A stretch of DNA of 17,408 bases. Origin: an uncultured Ruminococcus sp. (GTDB lineage: Bacteria > Bacillota > Clostridia > Oscillospirales > Ruminococcaceae). The position numbers were made by a program, and so were the translations under genes. Shown piece after piece: positions 6,710 through 14,305 of this stretch; the first letter of the stretch is position 1, and the number at the start of each line of letters is the position of its first letter. The notes under the pieces were generated by a model. That model saw only the letters and a program-made list of their open reading frames with translations, ran no database searches and had not been told where the DNA came from. The stretch lies in NCBI GenBank assembly GCA_947175005.1, contig CAMWLD010000009.1:1-17408 (forward strand). Direction: 5' to 3'.

Positions 6710-8011
6710 ATGCAGAACGCAGACGTTATAAGATCCGGCATTGCTTACATCGAGCAGAATCTGAAAACCGATATTACACCCGAAGAACTGGCGCAGGCGG
6801 CAGGCTATTCCCTGTGGCATTATCAGCATTTGTTTGCCAAGGTCACAGGCGTGTCACTGGCGGCTTATATTACCAGACGTCGGCTTGACCGTGCGCTGGA
6901 GGAAATATGCGCAAAGCGCAAGGCAGTGGACGTCAGCCTGGAATACGGGTTCGATACCTATGTGGGATTTTACAAAGCATTTTTGCGAATGTACGGCTGT
7001 TCTCCGAAAAAATATCTGTCCCTTTACGGGGCGCATAGATCTGTATCGGAGGTATCAAATATGTTCACAGAAAAGGAATTGCGGAATATACTGACAAATT
7101 GGGACATACCGCAGGATATGGCGATCAATGACGTAAAGATCGTCGACGACACACAAGCGGCGGACAACGTATGGCAGATAGGAAAGGACTATTTCCTGAA
7201 AACAGAGGACAGGGCTGCGCTGCTGCGGAACATTCGTGTGGCAAAAGCGATCGCAGAGTACGGTTTGGAGGCGGCAGTGCCCGTGCCCACAAAAAATGGC
7301 GGTGACTTTACGGACGACGCCAACAATTTTGTGCTGCTGCGCAGAATAAAGGGCGAACCGCTTCCCAAAGCCGACCGCTTCGGAGACCGCTGCGAAGAAT
7401 TCGGGCATAAATACGGACAAAGCATTGCCCGACTCCACAAAGCGCTGGCTGCGGTGGAAAATGACATCAAGCCCTATGAGCAGAATTTATTTGCGCACGT
7501 GACCGAATGGGCGCTGCCAGAAGTGCAGAAGCAGAATATCCAGTGGAATATGGGCATACCCGAAAGCTTTTTTGAGGATTACATCAAAAATTTCGGCGCA
7601 CTTTTTGAAAAGCTGCCCAAGCAGCTTATTCACCGTGACCCTAATCCCTGCAATATTTTGTTTGACGGAGAGGAGGTCAGCGGCTTTATCGACTTTGATC
7701 TTAGCGAACGGAACGTGCGTTTATGGGATCCCTGCTACTGTGCCACGGGAATACTAAGCGAACAGCGTAACGTGGAAAATGCCTATGACAAATTCCCCGC
7801 TATACTGAAAGCCGTTCTCCACGGCTATGACAGCGTAAACCCGCTGACAACGGAGGAAAAGCAGGCGGTCTACTATGTTATCTGTTCTATTCAGATGATC
7901 TGCGTGGCTTACTTTGAGGGCATTAACGAATATAAAGACCTGGCAAAGATAAATCGAGAAATGCTGCTGTACATTATAGACCAAAAGGACACTATCAATA
8001 AAATTTTTTAA
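6710..8011 (+). CDS. AraC-type HTH fused to aminoglycoside phosphotransferase-like kinase
   Basis: This 433-residue protein joins two domains. Residues about 5-105 are an AraC/XylS double helix-turn-helix: ITPEELAQAAGYSLWHYQHLFAKVTG, then VDVSLEYGFDTYVGFYKAF and the closing GCSPKKY. Residues about 135-430 are an APH/choline-kinase-type phosphotransferase with a likely ATP lysine (K164 in DYFLK), the Brenner motif H308-R-D310-P-N-P-C-N315, and the metal-binding GFIDFD (D328/D330). All key catalytic residues are present, so kinase activity is likely; the acceptor may be an aminoglycoside-like compound, a sugar, choline or another small molecule. Start: ATG 6710 is 6 nt after AAAGGAGG; upstream in-frame ATG 6647 has no ribosome site. 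A hairpin follows the stop. It lies 108 nt after the NUDIX gene and may have its own promoter. Confidence 0.87.
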   Translation: MQNADVIRSGIAYIEQNLKTDITPEELAQAAGYSLWHYQHLFAKVTGVSLAAYITRRRLDRALEEICAKRKAVDVSLEYGFDTYVGFYKAFLRMYGCSPKKYLSLYGAHRSVSEVSNMFTEKELRNILTNWDIPQDMAINDVKIVDDTQAADNVWQIGKDYFLKTEDRAALLRNIRVAKAIAEYGLEAAVPVPTKNGGDFTDDANNFVLLRRIKGEPLPKADRFGDRCEEFGHKYGQSIARLHKALAAVENDIKPYEQNLFAHVTEWALPEVQKQNIQWNMGIPESFFEDYIKNFGALFEKLPKQLIHRDPNPCNILFDGEEVSGFIDFDLSERNVRLWDPCYCATGILSEQRNVENAYDKFPAILKAVLHGYDSVNPLTTEEKQAVYYVICSIQMICVAYFEGINEYKDLAKINREMLLYIIDQKDTINKIF

Positions 8012-8029
8012 GCGGCATTTTTTATATGA

Positions 8030-8070
8030 CAACAGCCCCCTCCGAATGTTAAATCCGGAGGGGGCTGTTT
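8030..8070. terminator. Strong terminator hairpin between converging genes
   Basis: A GC-rich stem, AACAGCCCCCTCCG (8031-8044) with CGGAGGGGGCTGTT (8056-8069), and an 11-nt loop is followed on the + strand by TTTATCTATTT. The U tract is weaker in the minus direction, but the hairpin also lies just past the stop of the minus-strand gene ending at 8116 and may serve both. Confidence 0.85.
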
Positions 8071-8115
8071 ATCTATTTACATACATTCCTCGTATTGTGT
8101 AATGGGATTGCAATG

Positions 8116-9825
8116 TCAGGCATTATCAAGCACATGGCATACATAAGAACCGCTCGCATATTCGTATAAAAAAATGTACTCACCGTATGCCTCAACAGCT
8201 TGAATGTTATCATGACCGCTCATATACGCCGTAAGATTTCCGCCGTCAAGGTCTATACCGAACGCATGGTATTCTATTGGAGACAGTTTTTCTATATGCA
8301 TTTCCACAAAATAGATCCTGTCATTGCATACCGCTATATCTATGGCATTGGTTTCATATATCTTCCCGACCTCCGTGCCGTCATAATTCATCGAAAAAAT
8401 CCCCTTGTCATTGCAGAAGTACACTTTGCCGTTATAAACATATACGCCCTTCGCACTGTTTTCGGAAATACAGCAAATATCGCTGCCGTCACGTTTCATG
8501 CTGTATATCAGACCGTCGCCGCCCCTATAAATTATTTTGTTATTGACAGCGCATATGTAGACCATTACAATGTTGTTTATTTCCACGGTTTTTCCGTCAT
8601 CGGGATCCATTATTACGGTATGCACGTCATATGCCTCGCTGTAGTTTGTATAGCATATAAGCAGTTTGCCGTCAAAAGCGGCTATGGATATTATATACCG
8701 TTCATCCCCCGAGAAGATCAATGTTTCCTCTGTACCGTCCATATTCATCCGATAAATACCGTCTGCGGAATCTATGTACAGCTTTTCATTTGCAATACAA
8801 AGCCCATCGGTATCTCTGCTGCTGATCTTTTTGCTGCCGCAGTATATCCCGTCATCTTCGCAGTAATAATATGTATCCTTATATCCCGCCGCAAACGATT
8901 CTGACGAAAAATCATATGCCTTACTGTCAAGCATTTTAGCCTTATACTGCTTTGCCGCATTGTTTACGGTTTTTACCGCTGTTACCGTGTACTTACCGTT
9001 ATATTCGGAATTTGCAACGGTTATGTTGATATCCGTACCGTCTGTTTCGGCAAGCTTTTTATATTTTCCGCTTTGAGGATCAATGCGGTAAACAATGTAT
9101 TTTTCAGCCCCCTTGACCTCATTCCAGCAAAGATATTTGTCACGGTAAAAATCCGTATCGCTTCTGCAACAGCCTTTCCCTTTTGACTTTATCAGAACCC
9201 CGGACGGCAGAGCTTTTAATTCAACAGTGTCTTGCACATTAGCATAACCGTCATCAAAATTCAACTTTAACGAGTAATACGTGTCATCGTCGGAGCGTTT
9301 CTCCCGCCGGCTGAAAATTATGCAGTCATTGACTGCTTCAACGCAGCGGGCAAGCTGATCATCGGAGATTTGGTCATCAATTGTTATTTCTGATATACGT
9401 CCGTTCTCACCGTATATCAAAACATTACTGCAATAATATTCCTTCGGCTCTCCGTAGGATATTTTATTTCCCTCTATATACGGAATATAAATATGCCCTC
9501 TGTCTTTATATACACCATAGCATTCATGTTCAAACCCGTCGATCAGCTTCTCTGTTTCCGAGCCGTCGGTTTTTGTTCTGAATGCACCGCCTTTTTGGGA
9601 ATTGTTAAAGTAATATACCCATTCTCCCAAAACCTCAATATCATAAGCGGTCTGCATACTAAGTCTTTTCATACCCGAGCCGTCTTTTTTTATTTTATAC
9701 AATCTGCCCACGTCATTAGTGTTTGAATAGTATATCCACTCATTTTCGTAAGCACTGCATTTTATTCCCATTGTCCCGCAGAATAATATCAGGACTGTCA
9801 ATATAATGCTTATCTTTTTTATCAT
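8116..9825 (-). CDS. Secreted beta-propeller protein (DUF5050-like) with an inserted Fn3-like segment
   Basis: The 569-residue protein starts with a signal peptide (lysines at 3-4, hydrophobic 5-19, likely cut CSA|YE at 25). The mature part has many short repeats of the form WVYYFN...GxIYRMNMDGTExxxL, the pattern of DUF5050/LRP-like beta-propellers, at about 28-170 and 310-550. Between them about residues 210-290 (LCWNEVKGAEKYIVYRI...YTVTAV) resemble a fibronectin type III domain. No cell-wall anchor or lipobox is seen, so it is probably released or surface-associated. A binding role is likely and no enzyme motif is visible. Start ATG 9825 follows GGGAGG (9832-9837) by 6 nt. It begins 50 nt after the AEC transporter gene on the same strand and may be co-transcribed. 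The specific ligand is unknown. Confidence 0.75.
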   Translation of the reverse strand: MIKKISIILTVLILFCGTMGIKCSAYENEWIYYSNTNDVGRLYKIKKDGSGMKRLSMQTAYDIEVLGEWVYYFNNSQKGGAFRTKTDGSETEKLIDGFEHECYGVYKDRGHIYIPYIEGNKISYGEPKEYYCSNVLIYGENGRISEITIDDQISDDQLARCVEAVNDCIIFSRREKRSDDDTYYSLKLNFDDGYANVQDTVELKALPSGVLIKSKGKGCCRSDTDFYRDKYLCWNEVKGAEKYIVYRIDPQSGKYKKLAETDGTDINITVANSEYNGKYTVTAVKTVNNAAKQYKAKMLDSKAYDFSSESFAAGYKDTYYYCEDDGIYCGSKKISSRDTDGLCIANEKLYIDSADGIYRMNMDGTEETLIFSGDERYIISIAAFDGKLLICYTNYSEAYDVHTVIMDPDDGKTVEINNIVMVYICAVNNKIIYRGGDGLIYSMKRDGSDICCISENSAKGVYVYNGKVYFCNDKGIFSMNYDGTEVGKIYETNAIDIAVCNDRIYFVEMHIEKLSPIEYHAFGIDLDGGNLTAYMSGHDNIQAVEAYGEYIFLYEYASGSYVCHVLDNA

Positions 9826-9858
9826 GATGAACCTCCCTTTGAATTACCGTCGCAAAAT

Positions 9859-9874
9859 CTTGCTTCCTGCCTCC
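9859..9874. repeat. Heptad repeat copy 1 (after the AEC stop codon)
   Basis: CTTGCTTCCTGCCTCC on the + strand, that is GGAGGCAGGAAGCAAG on the sense (minus) strand. It consists of two 7-mers of the GARGCAR type and begins one base after the TAA of the AEC transporter gene. Confidence 0.6.
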
Positions 9875-9875
9875 A

Positions 9876-10832
9876 TTAAACATATCCCATGGTTTTCATT
9901 AGGAATATCCAAAAGGTAAGGGTTACCGAGGAAAGCAGCGTGGTAGCGGCGATCACTCCCGAGGTCAGCACCCCGTCATTGTTCATATTTTTAGCCATTA
10001 TGTAGCAGGAAGGAGTGGTGGGAGAACCGAGCATTATCACCAGCGCCAGCATGGCCTCACCTCTGAAACCGAGAGCCGCCGCAATCGGCAGGAACACCCC
10101 CGGCAGTGCAAGCAGCTTGACAGCGCAGCAAACAGCCGTGGGCTTTATCTTTTTCAGCGCTTCGCTGCCGTCAAAGCTTGCCCCTATAACTATCAGCGAC
10201 AGGGAAGTGGCAATTACGGCAAGGTTGTCAAGGGTTTTTCCTATAACGCCTATGACAAGCCCGCCCACAGCGTTTTCGCTTACAGCGGAAACTATCCCCG
10301 TGGCATTCACCGCAGAACCTATGCACCCCGCAATTATCCCCAGTATTATGGGGTTTCTGATTATCCCCGCAGCCGCCTTTTTCAGCTTGCCCTTTTTGTC
10401 CTTGTCCTCCGCAGCCCCTCTTGCCTCAAAGGTCAGCACCGTCACCGCAAAAATGTTGTACAAGGGCACGCACCCTATGATTATCATAGGCATAAGTCCC
10501 GTCCTGCCGTAAATATTCATCATAAACGCAAAGCCCATGACCGCCACCGAGCTGCGGTAAGCCGCCTGAACAAACGCCCCGATAATACTTTTATCCTTGA
10601 TAAACAGCCTTGCGCATATCCATATCACCGCAAAGGCAGCGCAGGTTATAGCCCCGCTGTACAACACCAGCGAAAGGTCAAACCCCGCCGCAAGGTCAGT
10701 CCCCGCCATATCCCCGAATATCATCAGCGGCAGACAGACATTGAATATAAACTTGTTTGCAGCCGAAATAAATCCCTCGTTGAACATATGCAGTCGGTTC
10801 AGCAGGTAACCCGCCACTATCACCGCAAACAC
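9876..10832 (-). CDS. AEC (auxin efflux carrier) family transporter; start probably further upstream at an ACG codon
   Basis: This inner-membrane protein has about ten hydrophobic segments and the AEC pattern: N-terminal GYLLNRLHMF, NKFIFNVCLPLMIF, and near the end LGSPTTPSCYIMAKNMNNDGVLTSGVIAATTLLS. Such carriers export or import organic acids, amino acids or similar anions; this substrate is not known. The first standard start is GTG 10832, giving 318 residues, but that would begin inside the first membrane helix and has no ribosome site. Family members usually start about 13 residues earlier. In frame upstream the codons read ACG-GAA-AAT-CTC-ATT-TAC (T/M-E-N-L-I-Y), with ACG at 10871-10869 placed 7 nt after AGGAAG. 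If used, the protein has 331 residues. No ATG, GTG or TTG lies between it and the in-frame stop at 10893-10895. It follows the HD-GYP gene by about 100 nt. Confidence 0.85.
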   Translation of the reverse strand: MFAVIVAGYLLNRLHMFNEGFISAANKFIFNVCLPLMIFGDMAGTDLAAGFDLSLVLYSGAITCAAFAVIWICARLFIKDKSIIGAFVQAAYRSSVAVMGFAFMMNIYGRTGLMPMIIIGCVPLYNIFAVTVLTFEARGAAEDKDKKGKLKKAAAGIIRNPIILGIIAGCIGSAVNATGIVSAVSENAVGGLVIGVIGKTLDNLAVIATSLSLIVIGASFDGSEALKKIKPTAVCCAVKLLALPGVFLPIAAALGFRGEAMLALVIMLGSPTTPSCYIMAKNMNNDGVLTSGVIAATTLLSSVTLTFWIFLMKTMGYV

Positions 10833-10899
10833 AGGCAGCGTTGCATTCAGGCTGTAAATGAGATTTTCCGTAAAATCGCTTCCTTTCGGAATTTAAAAA

Positions 10900-10972
10900 G
10901 CAGGAAGCAGGAAACAGGCTCTTATGAAAAGCCCGTATATTCCTGCATCCTGCCTCCGATCATTCTGCTTCC
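10900..10972. repeat. Heptad repeat copy 2, arranged as an inverted pair
   Basis: GCAGGAAGCAGGAA (10900-10913) and TTCCTGCATCCTGC (10940-10953) pair at 13 of 14 positions around a loop that contains a smaller GGCT/AGCC stem. More repeat (TTCTGCTTCC, 10963-10972) reaches to one base from the stop of the HD-GYP gene. It fills the gap between that gene and the AEC gene and could act as a hairpin in the shared transcript. It lacks a U tract, so it is not a typical terminator. Confidence 0.6.
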
Positions 10973-10973
10973 T

Positions 10974-13007
10974 TTAGGCTTTATCTCTGCCGTAAATGTG
11001 GTATCCTCCGCCCTCGGAGTCCGTCACACTCTCCAGCGCCTTGAATGCGTCGCCGTAAAGGGTGGCAAACCGCTTCTCGCTGTATTTGGTGGAGGCTGCG
11101 CCTATGTTGCAGCTTATGCTGAAATTGCCGTAGCTGTAGCTCATGCCCTTCATTATCTCCGCAATGCGGTCGTCGCCTCCGCAGGGAATGAATATCATAA
11201 AGTTGTTTTCGTCTATCCTTGCGGCAATGTCCTCTGTGCCGATAAGTCCCGTAAGCTTCTTAGCGGTTATCTTTAACACTGCGTCACGGAAGAAATGAGT
11301 AAGCTTGCCGCTGCCCACAGTCCTTAGCTTTGTAAGACTAACCATTGCAAGCATATAATCCTTTTCGGGATTTTCCTCCATAATTTCGGCAATGCGGGAT
11401 TTGGCATAACGCACGCTGTACAGCCCCGTCAGCGGATCGTGGTTGGAAATGTCCCCAACGTCAATGCTGCTGCTGTTGGCAGAGGATTCGTCAATGACCT
11501 TGCCCACCGCTCCGATGTATCTCATATTGCTCCCGCCCGACCATATCGAGCGGCAGATTATCTTGTATGGCTTTGTCTGCCCGTCCAGATTAAGCTCGCA
11601 GCCGTATTCCACCACAGGATCGTCCGGAGTGGTGCTGTGGATAAGGGCGGACATTTCATTTATATGGTCAATGGAGAATATCTCCAGCACCTTTTCATTC
11701 TTTTTCGGGTCAATGACATTTTCCTGCAAGCCCAGCTTTTCTGCGCTCCATTTGGGCAGCGTAAGCACCGAGGGATCGTCAACATAATCAAACTGTATCT
11801 CTCTGGAAATGGAGGAAAGGAACTGATACTTCACCCTTTCCATATCCAGCATTCCCGTCATCTGCTCCGAGAAGCTTATCTCATTGGATTTGAGCATGGT
11901 CTCGGTGATCTCTTGAACGTCCTGCCTGCTTTTGCTGGCGTTGGAGCCTGTGGTAAGCTCCTCGCGAAGCTGACTTGCAACTTCCTTGAGGCACTCCAAG
12001 ATCATGGGATTGAATGCGCCGCACTCGCCCCCCAGGATCATTTCCATAGCCTTTTCATGGGTGAAAGCCTTTTTATAAACACGCTCGCTTGTAAGTGCGT
12101 CGTAAACGTCGGCAACGGAAACCACCTGCGCGGACAAGGGGATAGCGTCCCCCACAAGTCCGTCGGGATAGCCCCTGCCGTCATACCTCTCATGGTGCCA
12201 GCGGCAGATCTCGTAGGAGGTCTTGACTATCGGCTCGTCCTTGAAGGGCAGGTCTGCAAGCATATCCGCACCCATCATGGAGTGCTTTTTCATAATGGCA
12301 AATTCCTCATTGGTGAGCTTGCCGGGCTTGTTGAGCACTTCATCGGGTATCATTATCTTGCCTATATCGTGCAAAGCCGAAGCAAGGCTTATCATGGAAA
12401 TATCCGCCCTTGTCAGCTTTATGTTTTCATATTTCGCCACAAGCCTTGTAAGTATTGTTTCCGTAATGGTGCGCACGTGCAGCACGTGCATTCCGCTTTC
12501 GCCGTTTCTGAACTCAACAATGTGGCTTAGAATGGTCACCATCATGCTGTTGTTCTTTTCCTTTTCATATATCTGGTCAGCAACCAGAGAAACAAGCTTG
12601 CGCTGATTTGCGTAAAGCTTGATTGTGTTTATTACCCTCCTGCGCACGGAAATAGCGTCAAAGGGGCGGCGGATATAGTCGGTAACGCCCATGTCATAGG
12701 CGCGCTCTATGTAATTTGCCGAATTTTCCACCGAGATCATTATTACAGGCAGATTTTCTATCCAGTGATACTGGTTCATGATGTTCAGCACATCAAAGCC
12801 GTCCATTTCGGGCATTACCATATCCAGCATCACAAGGGAAAATTCCGAGCTCATTTTTTTAAGCAGCTCCACAGCCTTAGCGCCGTTTTCGGCATGGACG
12901 ACGTCATAATCGTCCTCCAGAATGTCCTCGAGAATAAGACGGTTCATTTCGGAGTCGTCAACTATCAGAATTTTTTCCTTTCTCACAGACGGCGAAAAGT
13001 CGCTCAT
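10974..13007 (-). CDS. Response regulator: REC, HD-GYP, PAS-like and degenerate GGDEF domains
   Basis: This 677-residue cytoplasmic signalling protein is probably a cyclic-di-GMP phosphodiesterase controlled by phosphorylation. Residues about 11-125 are a receiver domain with acidic pair D17/D18, phospho-acceptor D62 and S92; the usual Lys before Pro-Phe is Arg114 (RRPF). Residues about 150-345 are an HD-GYP domain with H213-D214 in ALHDIGK, HHER at 271-274, GRGYP at 277-281 and D300; all look intact. Residues about 385-505 look PAS-like. Residues about 522-676 are a GGDEF fold (HDPLTGLYSVRYA), but the signature reads DENNF at 599-603, so cyclase activity is very unlikely. Start ATG 13007 follows GGAGAG by 6 nt. 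It lies 63 nt after the HPt gene, its likely phosphodonor. Confidence 0.92.
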   Translation of the reverse strand: MSDFSPSVRKEKILIVDDSEMNRLILEDILEDDYDVVHAENGAKAVELLKKMSSEFSLVMLDMVMPEMDGFDVLNIMNQYHWIENLPVIMISVENSANYIERAYDMGVTDYIRRPFDAISVRRRVINTIKLYANQRKLVSLVADQIYEKEKNNSMMVTILSHIVEFRNGESGMHVLHVRTITETILTRLVAKYENIKLTRADISMISLASALHDIGKIMIPDEVLNKPGKLTNEEFAIMKKHSMMGADMLADLPFKDEPIVKTSYEICRWHHERYDGRGYPDGLVGDAIPLSAQVVSVADVYDALTSERVYKKAFTHEKAMEMILGGECGAFNPMILECLKEVASQLREELTTGSNASKSRQDVQEITETMLKSNEISFSEQMTGMLDMERVKYQFLSSISREIQFDYVDDPSVLTLPKWSAEKLGLQENVIDPKKNEKVLEIFSIDHINEMSALIHSTTPDDPVVEYGCELNLDGQTKPYKIICRSIWSGGSNMRYIGAVGKVIDESSANSSSIDVGDISNHDPLTGLYSVRYAKSRIAEIMEENPEKDYMLAMVSLTKLRTVGSGKLTHFFRDAVLKITAKKLTGLIGTEDIAARIDENNFMIFIPCGGDDRIAEIMKGMSYSYGNFSISCNIGAASTKYSEKRFATLYGDAFKALESVTDSEGGGYHIYGRDKA

Positions 13008-13070
13008 TTCACTCTCTCCATTTCTTTATAAATTTTCGGAAAAATAGCATTTATCGGGACTGACCTGTTA

Positions 13071-13433
13071 TCAGTCTGCCTCCAGCATACCCGTGGCGGA
13101 AACGATCTTTTCATATTCCTCGCCGACCCTGTCGGAAAGGTCAGCCGCACGGTCAGCGTCATCACACTCGCCGCCCCTTAGCATTTCCGCAAGCTCCGAG
13201 CTTACCTCAAAAAGCTTACTGAATCCCAGGTTCTGTGAAATACCTTTAAGTGTGTGGGCAGCCCTGAACGCCTCGGGGTAGTCCTTGTCACGCAGAGTAG
13301 TCAGGAGCGTGTCATAGCTGCTGTCCGCAGCAAATTTCGACACATACTTGACAATGCGATCCTCCTTCATCAGGCGGCGCAGCACATCGTCATAATCGCC
13401 CTCGATCACATTGTAGAATTCTTTGATATTCAT
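13071..13433 (-). CDS. HPt (histidine phosphotransfer) domain protein
   Basis: The 120-residue protein is a stand-alone HPt domain. Phosphorelay His60 is in AAHTLKGISQNLGF, the classic HxLKG motif, within a four-helix-bundle pattern. It carries phosphate from a hybrid sensor kinase, which is not in the window, to a receiver, most likely that of the HD-GYP gene 63 nt downstream. Start ATG 13433 is 7 nt after GGTGG; an in-frame GTG at 13475 would add 14 residues but overlaps a hairpin-rich leader and has only AGGAT one base upstream. The 3' third (EDDxxRAxDLSDRV) is ordinary HPt helix. Confidence 0.9.
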   Translation of the reverse strand: MNIKEFYNVIEGDYDDVLRRLMKEDRIVKYVSKFAADSSYDTLLTTLRDKDYPEAFRAAHTLKGISQNLGFSKLFEVSSELAEMLRGGECDDADRAADLSDRVGEEYEKIVSATGMLEAD

Positions 13434-13437
13434 AATA

Positions 13438-13500
13438 TTACCACCGTTCTTCAAGGGATAAACCACCGGATACACCTATCCTGCGTATAACGCATTTCAT
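13438..13500 (-). CDS. Possible 20-codon leader ORF before the HPt gene
   Basis: An ATG at 13500 opens a 20-codon frame (MKCVIRRIGVSGGL then SLEERW) ending in TAA at 13438, four bases before the HPt ATG. AGGAG (13513-13517) lies 12 nt upstream, slightly far. Ending so close to the next start would allow translational coupling. It could be chance, since no homologue is recognised and the region is also a structured RNA. Confidence 0.25.
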   Translation of the reverse strand: MKCVIRRIGVSGGLSLEERW

Positions 13501-13548
13501 GAACTCGGACAGCTCCTGTGTATCCAAGGTTATTCATATTTAATTATA
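13468..13548 (-). promoter_or_regulatory. Structured leader and possible promoter of the HPt/HD-GYP operon
   Basis: GGATACAC (13468-13475) and GTGTATCC (13518-13525) form a perfect 8-bp stem. Within it, TGCGT-ATA-ACGCA (13482-13494) is a second perfect hairpin. The leader ORF start lies in the internal loop. A TATAAT -10 box (minus strand, 13543-13548) is just upstream, with no good -35. It does not match a cyclic-di-GMP riboswitch consensus that I can recall. Confidence 0.45.
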
Positions 13549-13633
13549 ACTTATTTTTATATATGCAATATGAACTTTTTTATGTATTTTTGTAAATAAA
13601 GACATGGAGCCATTCCGAAAAAAGTATATCTGC

Positions 13634-13651
13634 GAGCTGTAAAGCAGCCTC
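13634..13651 (-). terminator. Weak hairpin after the 176-residue protein gene
   Basis: GAGGCTG and CAGCTC pair around a CTTTA loop with one bulged base on the minus strand, just past the stop at 13655. A run of six T follows, but about a dozen bases later, so termination is uncertain. Confidence 0.35.
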
Positions 13652-13654
13652 ACT

Positions 13655-14185
13655 TTAAAGATAATGATCATTATTGCTGGTAAAAACAAATACACGGTTA
13701 CTAATATCCTTTTCCGATTCCGATGACCGTGCTCTCATATCTAAAGCAGGTATGCTGTTTTCATCCTCGAAAACAACAATGTGTTCTGTAAACCCTCCTT
13801 TGCTGCTCCTGTAAACAACACGCTTCTCACCATAGATATCAATAAATGCATAACCTTCGTAAACATTGTCAAACAACTTATCTCTGAATTCCTGCATATC
13901 GCCCTCGGCCTCTATGTATATGGCGCTCCCGCCCCCGACTGCATTTTCGGAACCCAGCATACTTATGTACATATCGGATAATTCCAATAATTCATCAAGG
14001 TTGTTTTCAGCAAAATCGCATAACTTATTGAAACTTTCTTCTTTAACTTCATCTCTTATTCTTGCTTCCTCACCCATACGATCGAAATATTCTTGTGTTC
14101 CTTTAATTAGAAGGAGCGAATAAGCAACCCACAAAACGATTATAACAGCAGCAATAGTTTTAAATGCAAGGAAAACGTATTTCAT
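13655..14185 (-). CDS. Membrane-anchored protein of unknown function
   Basis: I do not recognise this 176-residue protein. Residues 7-27 are one hydrophobic helix (FKTIAAVIIVLWVAYSLLLI) after a short basic start, so it is an N-terminally anchored protein with the rest probably outside. Residues about 30-75 are charged and helical, rich in Glu, Asp and Lys, and may form a coiled coil. Residues about 85-170 alternate in a beta-like pattern (SAIYIEAEGD, GYAFIDIYGEKRVVYRSS, HIVVFEDENS). No catalytic motif is seen. Start ATG 14185 follows AGGTGA by 6 nt; an in-frame GTG at 14194 lies within that site. It has its own consensus-like promoter and so is probably monocistronic. Confidence 0.75.
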   Translation of the reverse strand: MKYVFLAFKTIAAVIIVLWVAYSLLLIKGTQEYFDRMGEEARIRDEVKEESFNKLCDFAENNLDELLELSDMYISMLGSENAVGGGSAIYIEAEGDMQEFRDKLFDNVYEGYAFIDIYGEKRVVYRSSKGGFTEHIVVFEDENSIPALDMRARSSESEKDISNRVFVFTSNNDHYL

Positions 14186-14233
14186 AATTATCACCTGTTT
14201 ACCTTATAGAATAATGCTCCTTTTCATATTTCT

Positions 14234-14262
14234 ATTTTACCATATTTTTTCCGTCTTGTAAA
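14234..14262 (-). promoter_or_regulatory. Promoter of the 176-residue protein gene
   Basis: On the minus strand, -35 TTTACA (14257-14262) and -10 TAAAAT (14234-14239) are separated by 17 nt; each differs from consensus at one position. The -10 box lies 48 nt before the ATG. Confidence 0.75.
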
Positions 14263-14305
14263 GAGTTTTGCAGGATACCGTTAAAAATTTTTGAAAATCC
14301 GCCGA

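Noticed and set aside
4783-8011. Genomic island inserted at the tRNA-Pro gene
   Set aside because: The next genes look accessory, but no integrase, no repeated tRNA 3' end and no clear composition shift were seen.
8200-8904. 234-codon frame on the + strand opposite the beta-propeller gene
   Set aside because: The minus-strand gene has a signal peptide, ribosome site and repeated propeller motifs. The + frame has no ribosome site and reads as a Tyr/Ile/Val-rich shadow of it.
11439-12530. 363-codon frame on the + strand opposite the HD-GYP gene
   Set aside because: The minus strand encodes clear REC and HD-GYP motifs. The long opposite frame follows from codon bias and has no ribosome site or recognisable domain.
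13434-13530. Cyclic-di-GMP riboswitch upstream of the HPt/HD-GYP operon
   Set aside because: It would make sense by context, but the conserved core bases of class I or II are not found; only simple hairpins are seen.
13661-13674. 14-bp palindrome ATAATGATCATTAT
   Set aside because: It lies inside the 3' end of a coding sequence (codons for N-N-D-H-Y) and is AT-rich, so it is likely chance.
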